Below, piece by piece: positions 25,216-39,640 of a stretch of 64,000 bases of DNA. A program made the translations under genes and the position numbers. This DNA comes from Purshia tridentata (Eukaryota > Streptophyta > Magnoliopsida > Rosales > Rosaceae). Numbering within the stretch: the first letter of the stretch is position 1; every line of letters starts with the position of its first letter. Below the pieces are notes generated by a model. It saw only the letters and a program-made list of their open reading frames with translations, searched no databases and was not told where the DNA came from. The stretch lies in NCBI GenBank assembly GCA_003254885.1, contig QANT01004876.1, positions 1 to 64,000 on the forward strand, given 5' to 3'.

Positions 25216-27883
25216 TAATCTAAATTGAAAGGGTGTGGGGTACCGTCATCAAAATACCCCTATTTTTAATTTATTATTATATGCCATTTGTAGTAACTAG
25301 TAAGAGAAGGGAAGTACAGCTAAACCCATAGAACTATACAAGTATTCTTTTTTTTTGGCCAGGAAACTATACAAGTATTCAACTATGAAGGAATTGCACT
25401 ATTATTAGTTGTTATGTTGGGCCCGGACCCATCACAAATTCACTTTTACGATGGGGACTGGTTTTCTCGAAAATTCTTTGTGTGTGGCTTATTAATTCAT
25501 TCAAAAAATAATACTGGTAAGTCGTTATTTAATATGTTAAATATTAATAATTTTGCATGTGTCATAAATTGAATAAATTATTTATATACTACTACTGCTA
25601 CTTGAGCTTAGGGTCACATAAATTTTTTTTTTTTCTTTGTAGTCACATATGCTTACATTTTAACTCTATGTACAACGAAATATTACACTATACATATATT
25701 GGTATTGACCGAAAAAAAATGAAGATCTTGTAAATTTATTATCACATATGTTATTCTTTTAGGAGAAAGTGTTAGAATTATAGTGTAAACAAAGGTCATA
25801 TATATACTGATCAATTGAATGCAAAGTTGATACCATTTTTGGAGTATTAATCCACCAATTTGTATAAAGTCAATGGGAGATTGCTTTACTAATTAAAGCC
25901 ATGGACGCGTTTTCTCCTTTTGTCTTTGTTCCTTCCTTCTACGATTATTTATATAATAAAAACCAATTATTTTTAATTAGGAAGTAATTACGAAAAATCA
26001 AAGAAATAATTGAAAAGTTTAGATAGAATTGTGTGTCAGTGACCCCGCCATTATGGGTATTTCTTACGGTGCAAAAAAAAAAAGTAAAATTAATGGTCAG
26101 AAAGAAAACGAAAAGAAAAAATGAGAGCTTAATGAACATGATGATGGTGTTCCAAATTTGACTCCGGGGAGCAATCAACGGCTGTTATTTAGCCCCGACA
26201 ATCCAGTTTGTGCGGCCGCGGGATCTTAGGCCCGCCCATTTCTTTTCTCGGAGTTGAAGCCATTGTGCATGGGGACTCTTAATTGCGTTCATTATTAATT
26301 TATTGGGATTAATAATGTTTAATTAATTTGAGATTAACTATGTATTAAATTTTGTAGATTCTCAATTTTAGTCAAGGCTTCTTTGACTTTTTAAAATCTC
26401 TACTTATAAAAGCACGACCTCACGTGGAAATTTAATGTGAGTTTATTGCAGAGAGTCAAATTCTTCATTGTTGAGTGACTGTTAATCAACATTGTATCGA
26501 TGGTTTAAACAGAATAACATGGGGGAATTTAAGTTTGTATTATGCATGGAACATGCAACTAATAATGATATGTTGCATCCAAAATTATGGCATGATGATG
26601 AATTTGATATATATAATCCACATTGCCAGATCCGAATGCCTTGATAGAATCAAGATGAAATAATATTTTATTTTATGTTATTAATATGCTCACCGACTCC
26701 GTGACACATGAAGCAATTAGACAATTGGTTGGATTACTTTGTATAATATATGCTCCTAAAATTAATCCAATAATTAATGCAGGAGTTCTCGAATTGAAGA
26801 AATATCCTCCCTAGCTCTACATATTTTGTTCTGAAAATCCAATCTCAAAATTAAAAATCCAATGGATGAGTCAGGACATTAGAGAGAGAAGTTAATTAAG
26901 AACATGAGAGAATTCAATGGTTTTGAAAGTTGTAAGCTAGACTTGGGCTTACCTCCTGCTTCCTTGTGTCAATCTTCTAATAGAAGAAGAGTATCAAAGG
27001 CTGTTCCACTGCTACTTTTGGGCTTGGGCCCCCATAAATACAAAAATGAAAACTTTGAGCTGCACGTCAAACAAGGATTGAGCCTAGTTTATGGTTTTTG
27101 AGTGGTTGTTGGTCAGATTTGGTTTGGGCCGGGTCACGGGCTATCGGGCCAGGAAAAAGCCGAACAGAATCGACAATGACAGCAAGTGCCCTCACTACCT
27201 AGCTAGAACATTGTCGTCATAATCAAGCTATAAAATGGATTAGTTTAAGTGGTGAAGATAAATAAGGAAATAGATTAGGGTTAGGTTTGATCGAGTGTTT
27301 GATTCTCTCAATATAATAAAAGAAAAAGTAGGGAATGATTTTGAGGTTCAATTGTCTTTTTAAGTCGTACCTAGATATTAACAGGGATGGAAATGTCCAA
27401 AAAGCACATCTGCCTAATACAGAGGCTAATGATCAGAATCGACAAGAACCAAAACACAATATAAAGTTGAGAAGCACAAACAAAATATCCCATCGGTGAC
27501 ACCCACCAAACATTTTAGACATTTTATCTTGACTTTAATTGTAAAAGCTCTAGAAGATCACCTTGAAAAGAAAATCTCTTCCCACAGTAAACAAAAGCAA
27601 TGACTAATGTAAGACTAAAGGCACATACACTAACACTAGGAATATAATATATATATAACTTGCAATGGTGGAGACAACTTCAAGTACATTGCTTGATCGA
27701 CATGACTAATGCCTAATGGCTGTCACTTTAATTCCCAAGTTAGGAGCTCAGGCAAAAATAGATGACTGTAATTCGAAACATTAAAATAGAAATCACTCAC
27801 TCAATAATAGAGCAAGGAGTTACAAAGACTAATTATGGTGCTAGCTAGATTCGGATTTTCAGATACATTGATGCATTGCACAA

Positions 27884-30832
27884 TCAAGAGACTACAACTT
27901 TAGTTGTTTCCTTGTAGTATACGTAGTCTTCTTCACCTCTTCTAGTCCTCCTCAAGTGTCTATAATATATGTACTGCAGTATAATCTGTACGTAGTCATG
28001 CTTGTTAAGGTATTAAATCAGTAAAATTATCTATATGAGTAATGATACATGCATGCAAGAATAAATATCTAAGATACTTAATTATGATGTTAAACTGTGA
28101 ATCTTAATAAATCAACATAATTAAGAATGTGATAAACAATGTAATCAGTAAATCTGGCACGGAAAGTAGTCAAGGATACAAATAAGTCAAGTCCGACGCA
28201 AACTACGGCATCGAGCAACCATGGCATGTTGGCCTTAATATTATCCCACTTGGTGGTTCTTACAAGTATGCTGCGTTCATTCAAACAAATTAAGAAGTCT
28301 GAGAGATCGAATTGGACCCAAACATACAACACCAACACGTAATACATAGAAAGAGGGCAAAATAGAGAGAGAGATATATATATATAGAGCAGAACCTTGC
28401 CACATAAGTGACATTTGCAATCAGCGCAAAGACGAACATTAGAGGATTCAAGCCCTGTATATAAACATAAATAAAAATTTCAAAATTACTGCAATTAATA
28501 TTTGTTTTCATGTACAAAATAGATACTGAATTTTAAATATTAAAAGCAAAGGATAAAAGCATTACCTCCACACTCCCTCTTTTAATCTGGCCAATATACA
28601 CACAGTAACTAAGTTAGAAACAAAACAAAAAGGGAAATAGGAAAATTTGATAGTGACATAGAGTTATTAATAAAATGAGAAGTTAATTATTTGTTAGTGC
28701 AATGTGTATATATATAAATACGTACATTGAGCCAAATCTGAGGGAGTCGACCCCCCATGTATATAGCAGCCATTAGCCATCCCAACCATTGCCCAGTCAC
28801 ACTATGCTCTGTTGTGTGTTCCTGTAAATATACAAATTATTTAACCCCCCAATTAAGAAGTACATTAAATCATGTATGTAATATTTATATAGGTCCAGTA
28901 TGAATAGTATATATACATATAGTTTGCATAGTGACCTGTAAGAGTTTCCTTCCAGCAATTCCTATGTATACATGGGTCAAAGCCTTGCTTCTAAGGGGCA
29001 AGGTAAGTGATGTAGCTATAAATGTTCCATAACCCGCCTGCAATATTGTACAATAATATTCATAGTGAAATCAAAATGATATAGTAGAGGAATGAATTGC
29101 ACTTGTAGTGGCTGATATTTAATTAACAACAAGGTAATCAATGTTAAATGAATGATGATTTAGTGGGTTGTTAATTAATTAATTAATTAGGTCTCACCGA
29201 TCTTGGGATTGGCCTAGGCTGGGTCACAGATGGCTTGGATTCATGATGAGTTGACTCGTCCTCAGAAGACGAGTCACTGTCTATTGCCATTGTAGAAGGA
29301 CCACTTCTAGCTGCCCTCATATATGTTCGAAAGGGTGGAGTACCACTCCCAGCCATGGATCTAGCTGACCTGTATTGTATGTCAAAATTAACAACTCCAT
29401 CGTTTTATATACTCATCATCACCAAGTTAACAAGATTAATTATCATAATTAAAAAATTAATGAACAATTAAGACGTACGTATAGTAGAACTCCCTTCTAG
29501 GAGTGGGTCTGGGTGAAGCACAGGGTATTGGGATGCCTGAATCAACCAACTTTGGATTCAATGGTCTTTTATGCTCTTCTTCATCCTATATAACATGTAT
29601 GGTGGTAATAATTAAGTAAAGGAAACATATTAATTCATTAGAGAATAATTTATACAGATTCAAAGATTTGGTTAGTACACCAAGAAAATTAAGTTAAAGC
29701 TTAATGTACCACTTGGTTAACTGTGATACTGCCACATTTCCACCATGTATAGATATAGTCATAGTACACACTCTGCAACACTAACACTACAGTACTTGTC
29801 GTGTAGAGCTGTCAATTAAAGCAAACAAAGGGGAAAAAAATATAGTGTTACATAAATAAACTCAAAAAAGTGATGACCCATTTGCCTAATTGATGTCCAA
29901 AATTTGGACAAAGTTATCAAACAGCTAGGCCCAACTGTAGTTTTGGACTGGGCCTAGAGTCCACATTTGAACCTTGTTAGGCTGACATTCATGCATATCC
30001 AAGCCCAAACTACCTTAATTGCAAGCTTGACCTATGTAATAGTGCAATTACAAAGTCTTAGTCTTCTATATTATTCTATATGATGTGATGCGACAGAGAA
30101 TTGAACATAATTTTCATCCAAAGTTAGAAGTGCAATTTTACCAGAGCTGTGTAATACTGGGTCGGCAGCTGCAATTCAAATGGTACCCAAAAAAGAAAAA
30201 AAATTTAGATCAGAAAAATTACTAAAAGTGACCGGAAAATTGTTTTCTGACAAGATATGATAGAGACCAGCCATGTTCATGAAAAATAGAGATAGCTAGC
30301 TAGTGATTTATCCAAACACATCCACAGAGTTCTGGTGGTTCTCTGGACCACTCCACAAGCATACAACAAAGCCATGGCAGGGACTCACCGTAGCTGGTTC
30401 CAGAAGACAACCCACCAGATTGAACACATCCCTACATCAACAAAATTGAAAACATTAATATATACATGTTTATATATACACAACCCTTCAAATATTTAAA
30501 TAATTACAACCCTTTTTAATATTTTGTTACTGTGTTGTTGTTTGGTTTTTGGGGTGGTGGAGAAAATGAGAAATTGATGAGATATGTAAGCTAGTAGCTA
30601 CTAATTACCCAGCAACCCAAGTGAGGAGGAAAGCAAGAGAGACTCCATGGCTGGACTTGGAGTGGAAGTTGGTGATGATCTGAGGGATTTCTGCGACCCC
30701 CCAACACACCAAGCTGGCCAGCCCAAACCCAAATGAAAACTCATCCTTGAGATTGCAGAGGCAGTCCTTGAAATACTTGTCAGCCCAGTCCACACAGGGC
30801 TTGTTCTCAGCTACACAATAAGAGATTGGCAT
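27884..30832 (-). CDS. PQ-loop repeat membrane transporter (YPQ/PQLC2-like)
   Basis: Seven-helix PQ-loop protein. Yeast Ypq and animal PQLC2 relatives export cationic amino acids from vacuoles and lysosomes, so a tonoplast role is likely. Twelve exons, read down the - strand: 30609..30832, 30389..30431, 30142..30168, 29710..29808, 29479..29585, 29198..29369, 28936..29037, 28726..28821, 28566..28586, 28396..28454, 28180..28270, 27884..27985. All junctions are GT-AG and keep frame, giving 380 aa. First PQ motif VAEIPQIITNF in exon 1; second RLPQIWLN in exon 8. A hydrophilic Ser/Glu-rich linker (exons 5-6) separates the two halves. The C-terminus is IILQYIYYRHLRRTRRGEED, with basic then acidic residues and a short VVVS tail. 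Start chosen at the ATG at 30832 (MPISYCVAENKPC). Memory match: Arabidopsis At4g36850. Exons of 21 and 27 bases make it easy to mis-predict. Confidence 0.92.
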
Positions 30833-33800
30833 TCTCTATCTGTCTCTGAGTGGCTAGCTGATGATGAGTGTTTTGTGTTGTGGGGTTTGTGCAAAGCTGA
30901 AGATGAAGGCGGTTTTTAAAGAAAGATAAGTGAAGCATACAACAAAGAGAGAAGTAAATTTCACATAAAAGCAAGCAAGCAAGCTAGCTACATAGTATAT
31001 ATAATAAATTCGTATTTGTAGCTTGAGTGTTGTATTGTCTTTTCTTTGGGTCAATTTGTAAATATGTAAAATAGCGAATGCCAAACATGTGGTAGGCCAA
31101 GTCTTTCATCAGCTGCTCTCAGGAGTGTGTGTGTCTGTTTGTGAGGGGAAAGGAGAGTTATGTACACTGTACACAGATGTGTGGTAAGCATATTCTTACA
31201 CATTATGATTTTTTCTTCTGTTTTTTTTTCTCTTAAAAATTTTAAAATTGAAGATTCATGACTCATGAGATCATGTAGGTAGGATTGTTTTCAAGGATCA
31301 TAAAGGCGTTCTAAGTACAAACGGTTCTTTTTTTTTAGGTGTTTGAGTGAAATACACAAAAGCACTTTTTAGAATGAAGGAAACACCTTTTTATTTTCTC
31401 ATCAGAAGCATTCAGCTATATCATATATGAAGTGCTTAATTTCGTAGAAAGCCTTACATATCAGCCAAAGAAATTTTGGTATACTAACCAAAGTTCTTTC
31501 ACATAAATGCATTCACAAACAGACATTCTCAGTCTTCTTATAAAATTGATCGAGATATGTACATAATTGATGAATATATAACTGACTTCAAAATTCTAAT
31601 ACCAAAAACTTTTTTAAGTCGGGTAACAAAATATATTCATCAGTATGAAAATATTTATTTATTTGCATGCAAGTTAACTCTTATTGTAATTTGTGCCTCA
31701 TAAGTAAAATATTAATAAATACAGTACGTGATCCTAATATAAAACATAGAAATCTTACCTTAGATGTGAAGATATTTCTTATACCAAATTTTAATATAAA
31801 ATTAATGATAACACAAATGACACTAGTAAAAAAGTTAGGGCTTATTTAACACCTTGGAAGCATTTTGGTTTAGTAGCTTTTTTTATGAAGCCTTTCAGCT
31901 CAGAAATACATATAAATTTTTATAAAAATTTTAAGTGCTTCATATTACTTAATACTTTTCAAAAAAATCATTTAAAAGTTCTTTTAAAACCTAGAAGTAC
32001 TGTTAATTTTTTTTTTCCTATCAAACGTTATCAAATTCAAAAGTGTTATTACTAAATATGAAATCGGTTTTGTCAATTCTAAAAATAATGGTAAACAAAT
32101 AACTTTTTCCTGACAAAAAAACAAAAAAAGGTAATTTCTTCAACTGCTTGATCTGAAGTATGAATATGATTAAACAATTTTTCTCCCGGGCCAAAGAAAT
32201 TATATGTATTTGAATCATGCTATGTTCATATGTACAATCTAGAAATCAATAAGTAACCTTTCAATATTCAATATATTATAATCATGAACCAAGTTTAGGG
32301 GATCCATCAAATGCGAATCTTTTTCATATTATTTTCCGGTCTCATGCTTATTTGCAGGACTATAGCCGACAAATAAAGTTTTCTTTTCCTTTTTATCACT
32401 CAGTACAAATAAAGTTTAATAATGCACATAAGTTCAAAGATGTCAATAACATGTCAACATTCTTGCGATTAAAGATCACTCGATCGTTGGTTTATTCTTG
32501 CTTTCTCTTTTCTCGTTTCACTGCTCACAGATATTCATAATATTTTTCTTTAGTTACTACTTGCATATGTCTCTTGTTGAAAAACTTTTTGTCTCCGTTA
32601 AATTAAAAATTGACGAAGTGTGAGATAAATATTAAAAAACAAAGCAAGAGTTGTGAGATATGTGAGGTGAGGGTGACATATACACATATGCACACATATA
32701 GTATATTTTTTAATTCTTAGATTTTAAAGCGTTTATTTTTAATTACTAAAATATAAATTGTAGTATTGGTAAACCTGTTTTCTATTATAAATTGTCTGAT
32801 GTTGGTGTTTAGTATCTGTATCGCAAATGAAGTCGAGGGTCATTTATATAGTGAGATTTTAATTTGAAAATTAATGTTCGAGTTTGGATCGAAATATATG
32901 ATTATCAATGACTTGTCTACTGCATGATCTGAGATTCTTATTGATTTGTTTTTTTCTTTAATATTTTATAAATGTGCTTTAAGACATCCACTGGGAATAA
33001 TATAACCTAATATTCAATGATCCAGTAATTTCTTAATTTGTTTGAGCTTTTCTGGGTATGAATGGAGTACCAGTTGGAATCTATATCGTATCTTGGTATC
33101 AAACAAAGATATACTTGAATTTACTCCCCGTACTGTTTTGCAAGTTGCACACTTGCAGTTACTTTATATGGGAAATAAGATTATATATGAATGGCTTACA
33201 AGTTACAATAGTTAATGTTATTAGAAAAAGTGAAAAATTAATTAAGTTATCTTGTATATAAAGGAGATGATTGGATGATGGAAAGAGTGATGGAACCCGA
33301 AATTAAGTCATGTATTCATCATCTTGTCAACATATACAAAGATGGCTTTGTTTATTGGTCAACAAGAGTCAGACAAGTTTGAACATTTGTTTTGCCAAGT
33401 GGGACTGAGTGTTAAGTAGTAATTATCATCTACACCTATGCTAATGTTAAAAAGATTGAACTAATTAGGAACGAGTGGTACTTATTAATTAACCTTACGT
33501 ACCTATAGCCCAATTTTAGCATGCCCCTAAAGACTTTGGTGCTGCTGTTAAACAAGTACTATGAAAATAAAATGGTTATCTTTAATTAGGATCGACTTTG
33601 CCAAATACATATATTTGCTAAAATTATGATGGACTTAGTTCAACCTCCACTCTTGTTTAATACATATATAGAGGAAGACCCTATATATATATATATATAT
33701 ATATAGTGAACCATGCCGGCAATGGAGACCAAATTCAATGAAGAAAACAGACAAAACAAAGTCACATGCACATATATATATATATACACACACACATATA

Positions 33801-36800
33801 TAGCTAGCTAGATTAGTTGCGTACATATATTCCAATTTCCAGGTATAATTGATGATGAGTCGAACGCACCTGGCATCCAAATTGATCCAGGTTCATGCAA
33901 TTAATATATAATATATAATGCTATAATTCCCAACCCAATTAGCAAATTACGCTTGGAATATCCTCCTTTTCTAAAAGGCATATGATTAATGATGATAATC
34001 TAATGGTGAAGTGGTACGTCAAATATATGTATGTTTGTAGGACAAAAAAGTACGTTCTACATTGTCATTATTAATGGCCTCTACCTCAAATTTTATGATG
34101 GAGAGAGAAGGGACTGAGGGAGGGCATTGATGTGAATCCAGACAAGTAAATACGTGGCACTACCACACTCTCAACCTGCTATGAGTTGGCCACCGATAAA
34201 GCTTTGTAACAGTGCGCTGTAGTACCCTTTTGCCTTTTCATCATATTCGACTCTTTAAATCTCAATTTCCATGTATTATATACCCAGCAGCAGAAGATAA
34301 CAACAAAGACAACAATGAAATCAAGATAAACATCAAACAGCTGTGAGCCTGTGAGGCTGTGACGATGAGAATTGATTGATAATCAACAAATATATATAAA
34401 TATACAATTTAATCTCATCCTTTTGGAGTTTCACTGTCAGGAAATGTTGTTTCTCGGGAAAGTTTATAACAACGACAAAAACACACGCGGCGACGATGCG
34501 CTGCAACTTGGGTAGATACTAGATAGTATTGTAAACATGTGGCGCGTGAGTGTGCGTACGTGTCATTTAATTTCATGCATATCCATTTAAGTACTTATTA
34601 GCTAAGTTGGGCTGCCTTCTATGGTTCAGTGACTTGATCGACCTACCAAATTAGCTTAATTGGCACCATATGCGGAAACTCGTACTCGGTATTATTACTA
34701 CTAATTCAGTACGATGTGTACGTATCATTAAATTATTCATTATATATATATATATAAGCCGACTAGTTAGTACTAAAGCTGTCTATGATTAAGAAAGATT
34801 AGGTTTAATTACTCACATAAACTTATTAAACTTTTTGTTAAGTCTCTTTCTAATTTCTGTACCTAGCTATATATTCCAAGAGAAGCAGACATATATGATA
34901 TATGTCTCTTTCTAATTTCTGATTTTAGTAAGCTGTCGTCTTCCACTCGGAGGAGGTTTACTGAATTAACATTAATTGCATATATACTTAAGTTTTTGTC
35001 TTTGTTTTTGGTGAGATATATGATGATCACTTTGTTTATGTTGCCAAGTTTAAGAAAACTATCTTATAAATTATAATCTTGTTGTTGGGTCCATTGTCTA
35101 TGTCCAACTTGTATCAGTGTATTACATCACTAATACAATTTCATTTCTTTTGGAGATATCCTATCTCTTATAATTAAGATATTGCTCCAATTGTCAAGAG
35201 CTGCAGGTGGCTATAGGTTCAATATTCGGCAGGTTAACTCAGTTATGAGAAGGCTTCCAATTAATTCTTCAAGGTTAACTTTTGACAAGGCCCATGGGCC
35301 GGACATCCGAAGCCTTATTGAAGCAACCATACATATCCGCGGTTTTATTGGATGTTGAAGGCCCAGAGTTAAAATCCACAACCGCATCAAGCCCGGCCCA
35401 TATATATTGTTTTTAGGCTTGGATGGTAGGACAATGGAAGTGAGACTTCAGCCCTCACATGCACTTTGGTTTTTTTTGTTTTTTTGGCAATAAAGCTCAA
35501 GCTTCACTGGAAAGAACTGGAGGTCATCTTTGTATCAATATTGGCATATATTAGAATTAATGTGACACGTGTTGGTTTCATTCATTCAAGTGTGAAATTA
35601 ATTCTAACAAATGGGGCCAGCAGTACGTAGTTTTGACTACTGAAATGATCTGAAGGCAAAGCACACCCAAGTTTTTGTTTTGACAAACTTGTACTATTAA
35701 TTGATTTTAAGTCTCAAACATAGACATTCTTGGTAGAGTCGTTGAAAAGGTAGTTGCACCATTTGGTGATCCCATTCCTCGCAATTTCGATCATAAGCTT
35801 CTAAGTCTTCAGGTACCTTCTTTTCGGCCCCAATCAAGGCCTTTAGAGCACCCTTTTTCCTCATCAATTTCCAAACTTGACCTGCATAGTTAGTTAATCC
35901 TTTTAAATAAATTTATCTCATTCTTATTAAAACAAAAAACGTATCTTATAATTCAATGATTGTTATTATTTTTTAAAAATATTAGCACATTTTATAAGTT
36001 TATTGATCTATATTACGAAATTTTCACCCCAACCATACTAAACCTTAAGAAAGGACAGCCCAAAATTAATATCCAAGTCAAATTTAAAATAGTCCCTGTT
36101 CCAAATTCCAATTGACAAAAAACACATCATTTAGAAATACTTATTACGAGAATGCCACCGCGGGCCCACCTATTTTAATTACCGCCTTCTTTTAAGTTTT
36201 TAACCCTCATTCTCACTCTTTCTTTCTCTCTTTCTTCTCTGCTTCCTTTTTTCATTTACGATGTCAGATGACTCAGATGCTGCTCTCTCCTTATTTTGCT
36301 CTTCTATTTCTTTTCTATGATTTTCTGTCTAATTTTTCTTTCTATATTTCTATTTAATTTTATCTTTCTTCTCTTGCATTTATATTTATTCTTTCTTTAT
36401 TTTCTTTATTTCTTCCTCTTTTTCTTTTTTTAATATATGCATCTACGTTTGCAATAAGATGAGGTGGGAAAATTTCATTATCGATCTTTAATAGGTAGGT
36501 TGACTGTATTTTTAGTGTTTACAAGTAATTAATTCTTGAGTTTTTCTTTTTAAACGATGAGACATGATAATTAACTAACGAGTTATATGTATGAATTTAG
36601 AATAATTTGACACAACATGAATAAAGAAAATTGAAATATTTAATTCAAAATTAATTAGTAATAAATTGAGAAGTCCAAGTTCCTTATAACTATTTATTGA
36701 AGGTGAGTGAAGCACTTAATCAAAACCATATTTTTCATTATAAAACAAGTAAAACAACAGTCGATCGACATTCTCACGTAAAAAACTCGGCCACAAATGT

Positions 36801-37096
36801 AAAGAACAGTGAAAATAGCAACATAAAACATTTTTTTGTTTTTGTTTAGAATAAGTATAACTTGACTCGCACTTTAATGCACCCGTGAAAAAGGTACATG
36901 GGAAGCATTGATGTGTCAGTGAAATATCAATTGTTGGGACCCTTTACGAAGCTGCCAAGCAGTTTCCTCTGTACCTAAAATGCCAATGCAACACTTCATT
37001 CATTGTCTTTCCACCTTCTGCAACTTCACTGCAACTTCTCCCCAATCACCCTTTAAAAGATCTCCATGGCCAAACAAACCTCATCCATCTCTTTGG
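30833..37096. other. Long gene-poor intergenic region
   Basis: About 6.3 kb between the PQ-loop promoter and CML41. AT-rich, with a TA microsatellite at about 33681-33705, further TA-rich runs at about 33770 and 34740, and an 18-base phrase GTCTCTTTCTAATTTCTG repeated at 34842 and 34903. I see no protein, RNA gene or clear transposon ends. Confidence 0.5.
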
Positions 37097-37134
37097 TATA
37101 TATATAACTAACCCTAGCCCTTGGATCTCCACCA

Positions 37135-37758
37135 ATGGCAACATCAACTGATAATCACCGTAGAAATATTGTTTCCAAACCATCCAAATGGTTTGCTAGC
37201 AAAAGCCTGAAGCTCAGCTTCCCTCGTCGAAGATCATCATCAAAGTCTACCTTAACATCTTCATCTTCACCATCTTCTTCATCCTCAACCTCTCCCACTT
37301 CTCCAAGTCCAAGAAACATGGTGACCCACAACAGAGAAGACGAGCTGAGACAAGTGTTTCGCTATTTCGACGGAGATGGAGATGGGAAGATATCGGCCTC
37401 GGAACTCAGAGCCTATTTTGGGTCGATGGGGGAGTACATGTCGTACGAGGAGGCCGAGGCTGTCATCAACGAACTCGACACAAATGGGGACAGTTTGTTG
37501 GACTTTGAGGACTTTCTGCAGCTGATGAAGAGGGATCAAGGTAGTGGTGCTGATCAAAACGACGACGATTTGAAGAAGGCGTTTGAGATGTTTCAGTTGG
37601 AAAAGGGAGGGTTCATAACGCCCAGAAGCTTGCAGTGGATGTTGCACCGACTTGGAGACGACAAGTCGTATGATGAGTGTGTCACTATGATTCAGGTCTA
37701 TGATACTGATGGCAATGGGGTTCTTGATTTTAATGAGTTTCATCGAATGATGGCCTAA
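37135..37758 (+). CDS. CML41: Calmodulin-like protein, CML41-like
   Basis: Ca2+ sensor. Arabidopsis CML41 acts at plasmodesmata, promoting callose deposition and closure during immunity. 207 aa, no intron. The N-terminal 62 residues are basic then Ser-rich (KWFASKSLKLSFPRRRSSSK), matching the unusual N-terminus of CML41. EF-hand 1 loop 79-90 (DGDGDGKISASE) is canonical. EF-hand 2 loop 115-126 starts DTNGDS with Asp at position 12. The third hand (about 153-164, FQLEKGGFITPR) has lost the Ca2+ ligands. EF-hand 4 loop 190-201 (DTDGNGVLDFNE) is canonical. So three of four sites should bind Ca2+. Start at the only upstream ATG (ACCAATGGCA). A TATATATATA run at 37097 lies very near the start; a TTTAAAAG at about 37053 is an alternative core promoter. 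Lies 4.6 kb from the LYK5-like receptor. Confidence 0.9.
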   Translation: MATSTDNHRRNIVSKPSKWFASKSLKLSFPRRRSSSKSTLTSSSSPSSSSSTSPTSPSPRNMVTHNREDELRQVFRYFDGDGDGKISASELRAYFGSMGEYMSYEEAEAVINELDTNGDSLLDFEDFLQLMKRDQGSGADQNDDDLKKAFEMFQLEKGGFITPRSLQWMLHRLGDDKSYDECVTMIQVYDTDGNGVLDFNEFHRMMA

Positions 37759-39560
37759 TTAATTAATTAATTAATTTCTGTATAATAATTTCTAATATAT
37801 CCTAATTAAATATGTGTGTATTCAATATTCATGGATGTAATGTGGTTTTTGTTATGATCTTTGCTGATCATGATCATGGTTTCTACTTACTACAACTCAT
37901 ATTAATCTGTCATTTAAAGCTACCATGATTAATTTGGGTTTGCACTATGCTTTCGTTTCAAGAAAAGCTTTTATTTTGAAAACTCTAGCAAGAGGCAAGA
38001 GCTAGCTAGCTAGTAGTGCTAGAGTTTGTATTCCACATTACATAATATTGAAAATAAGGGGTTAAATTAAATCTTTTCATTAATTGTCAATTGATTTTGT
38101 ATTAAATGTTCTTATTTTTTTAAGATTGAAATTAGATGCTCCAATTTCTTCACAATGAACCTATTCAGAACCTATATTATTTATTGTATCATTTGATGAA
38201 CACATTAAATAAAATTTAGTGGTTGCTGCTAGTTGTGTGACTGCTAGTTTTCTATATATTAATTTGGTGATTTGGTCCAACATTCAGATTACATATATTG
38301 CAATTTTCGTAGGAGCATATATTCAAGTTTGAAGTGCCCCATGATGCCATCTGTAAAACGCTTAAAGCTGAAGCAAAGTTAGGAGGATTTGAGGGAAAGT
38401 AAGGAAAAGAGAAATTAATATATTAGATTTGACTACAAACAACTTTACTTCTCTCTTTTAGTGACATGATTGTTGAAGCTTACCTAGCAAGAAGCACACT
38501 CAGCCCGTGAAACATCACAGTGTGTAAAAAAAAAATACCCAATCAATACCAAAAAAAAAACTTGAGAATAGAAAATTACCCAATTTATTTAAGTTGTTAC
38601 CAAATTATATTTTCGTCAGAATCACAAAATAATATTATAATCTATTACTTTTAAAGGCATGAGATTTGAGAGTTCTTACACCAAAAAAAAGTGCACGTTT
38701 AATTGTTACTTTCAAGAGTTTAAAGATATTGATAACTAGATTTCATAATAATAAAAAGAGTAAATAGTCATTTTGATCCCCAGACTATTACACTTGTATC
38801 AGTTTGGTCCCCAGATTTCTAATTTAGAAACTTAAGAACTCTGACTTTTTCAATTTTGCCAATTGAAGACTTTTCCATCAATTTACACATTTTTCATTCA
38901 AATTTAGTGAGAAATGAAGAAGGAAAAAATGACACATGAGGCAAAATTGGTAAGATCTAAATGAAAGAAACTATTTTGCCCTAAAAAAGGACTTTATATA
39001 GTGCTATAAAAACATAAATTTGGATAAAAATGTGTAAATTGATGGAAAAGTCCTCAATTAACAAAATTAAAAAAGTCAGAGTTCTTAATTTTTCAAATTA
39101 AAAGTCTGGAGACCAAACTGACTATTTACCCTAATAAAAAAGATAATTTTTGCACACGTTATGCATGTTTTAGATCGTAGATTGATTAGCATAAATACTG
39201 ATTACTCAACAGTTATTGTAGCTACAACTGCAGCTGTGGCTACAATTGACGATCAAATTTCATATAGTTATAAAAAATATTGTTAAATTACAGATAATAT
39301 AAAACACAAAGACAAAATGCAGATTTTTAAAATTACATGGACCAATTTGTATTGGGATAAAACACTAAAACTGTTTAAAAAAATGCATTTTGTCGCTTAC
39401 AGTGAACGGACCCTAAAACAAAGGAGCTGGATAAGAAGCCTGGTAGAGGGTCGAACCATGAAAGAGCAGGCCTAAAACTGAAAACAGCATTATTGGAAGG
39501 GCCCATTTAAAAAGGAATCGATCATTCGAGCTCTTTATTCTTTAAGGTTCAGTACAAGGA
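37759..39560. other. Intergenic region between CML41 and COR413
   Basis: About 1.8 kb. Contains the foldback element at 38758 and otherwise AT-rich DNA with no gene. Confidence 0.5.
38758..39131. mobile_element. Second type of foldback element, 9-bp target duplication
   Basis: 374 bases with long inverted arms: the left end GAGTAAATAGTCATTTTG mirrors the right end (reverse complement GGGTAAATAGTCAGTTTGG). Both arms include AAGAACTCTGACTTTTT and GACTTTTCCATCAATTTACA. Flanked by TAATAAAAA at 38749..38757 and 39132..39140. The 9-bp duplication suggests a Mutator-like non-autonomous element, different in sequence from the MITE at 24815. Because the flanks are A-rich, the exact duplication is a little uncertain. 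Confidence 0.75.
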
Positions 39561-39630
39561 AAGGAACCAAAGACGGAAACAATGAAACATGGTTTTCAAG
39601 GATCTAATCAGATCCAACGGCTGCATGTCC

Positions 39631-39640
39631 AACACGTGAT
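39631..39640. promoter_or_regulatory. ABRE/G-box upstream of COR413
   Basis: AACACGTGAT lies 190 bases before the COR413 start codon. ACGT-core elements of this form bind bZIP factors in abscisic-acid and stress responses, which fits a cold-acclimation gene. Motif-only evidence. Confidence 0.4.

Larger units (their letters stand above)
22323..27883. other. Repeat-bearing intergenic region between GATL and PQ-loop genes
   Basis: About 5.6 kb without a supportable gene. It carries the 73-bp duplication (23304), the 54-bp minisatellite (23934) and a complete foldback MITE (24815), listed separately. The rest is AT-rich with short chance frames. Confidence 0.5.
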
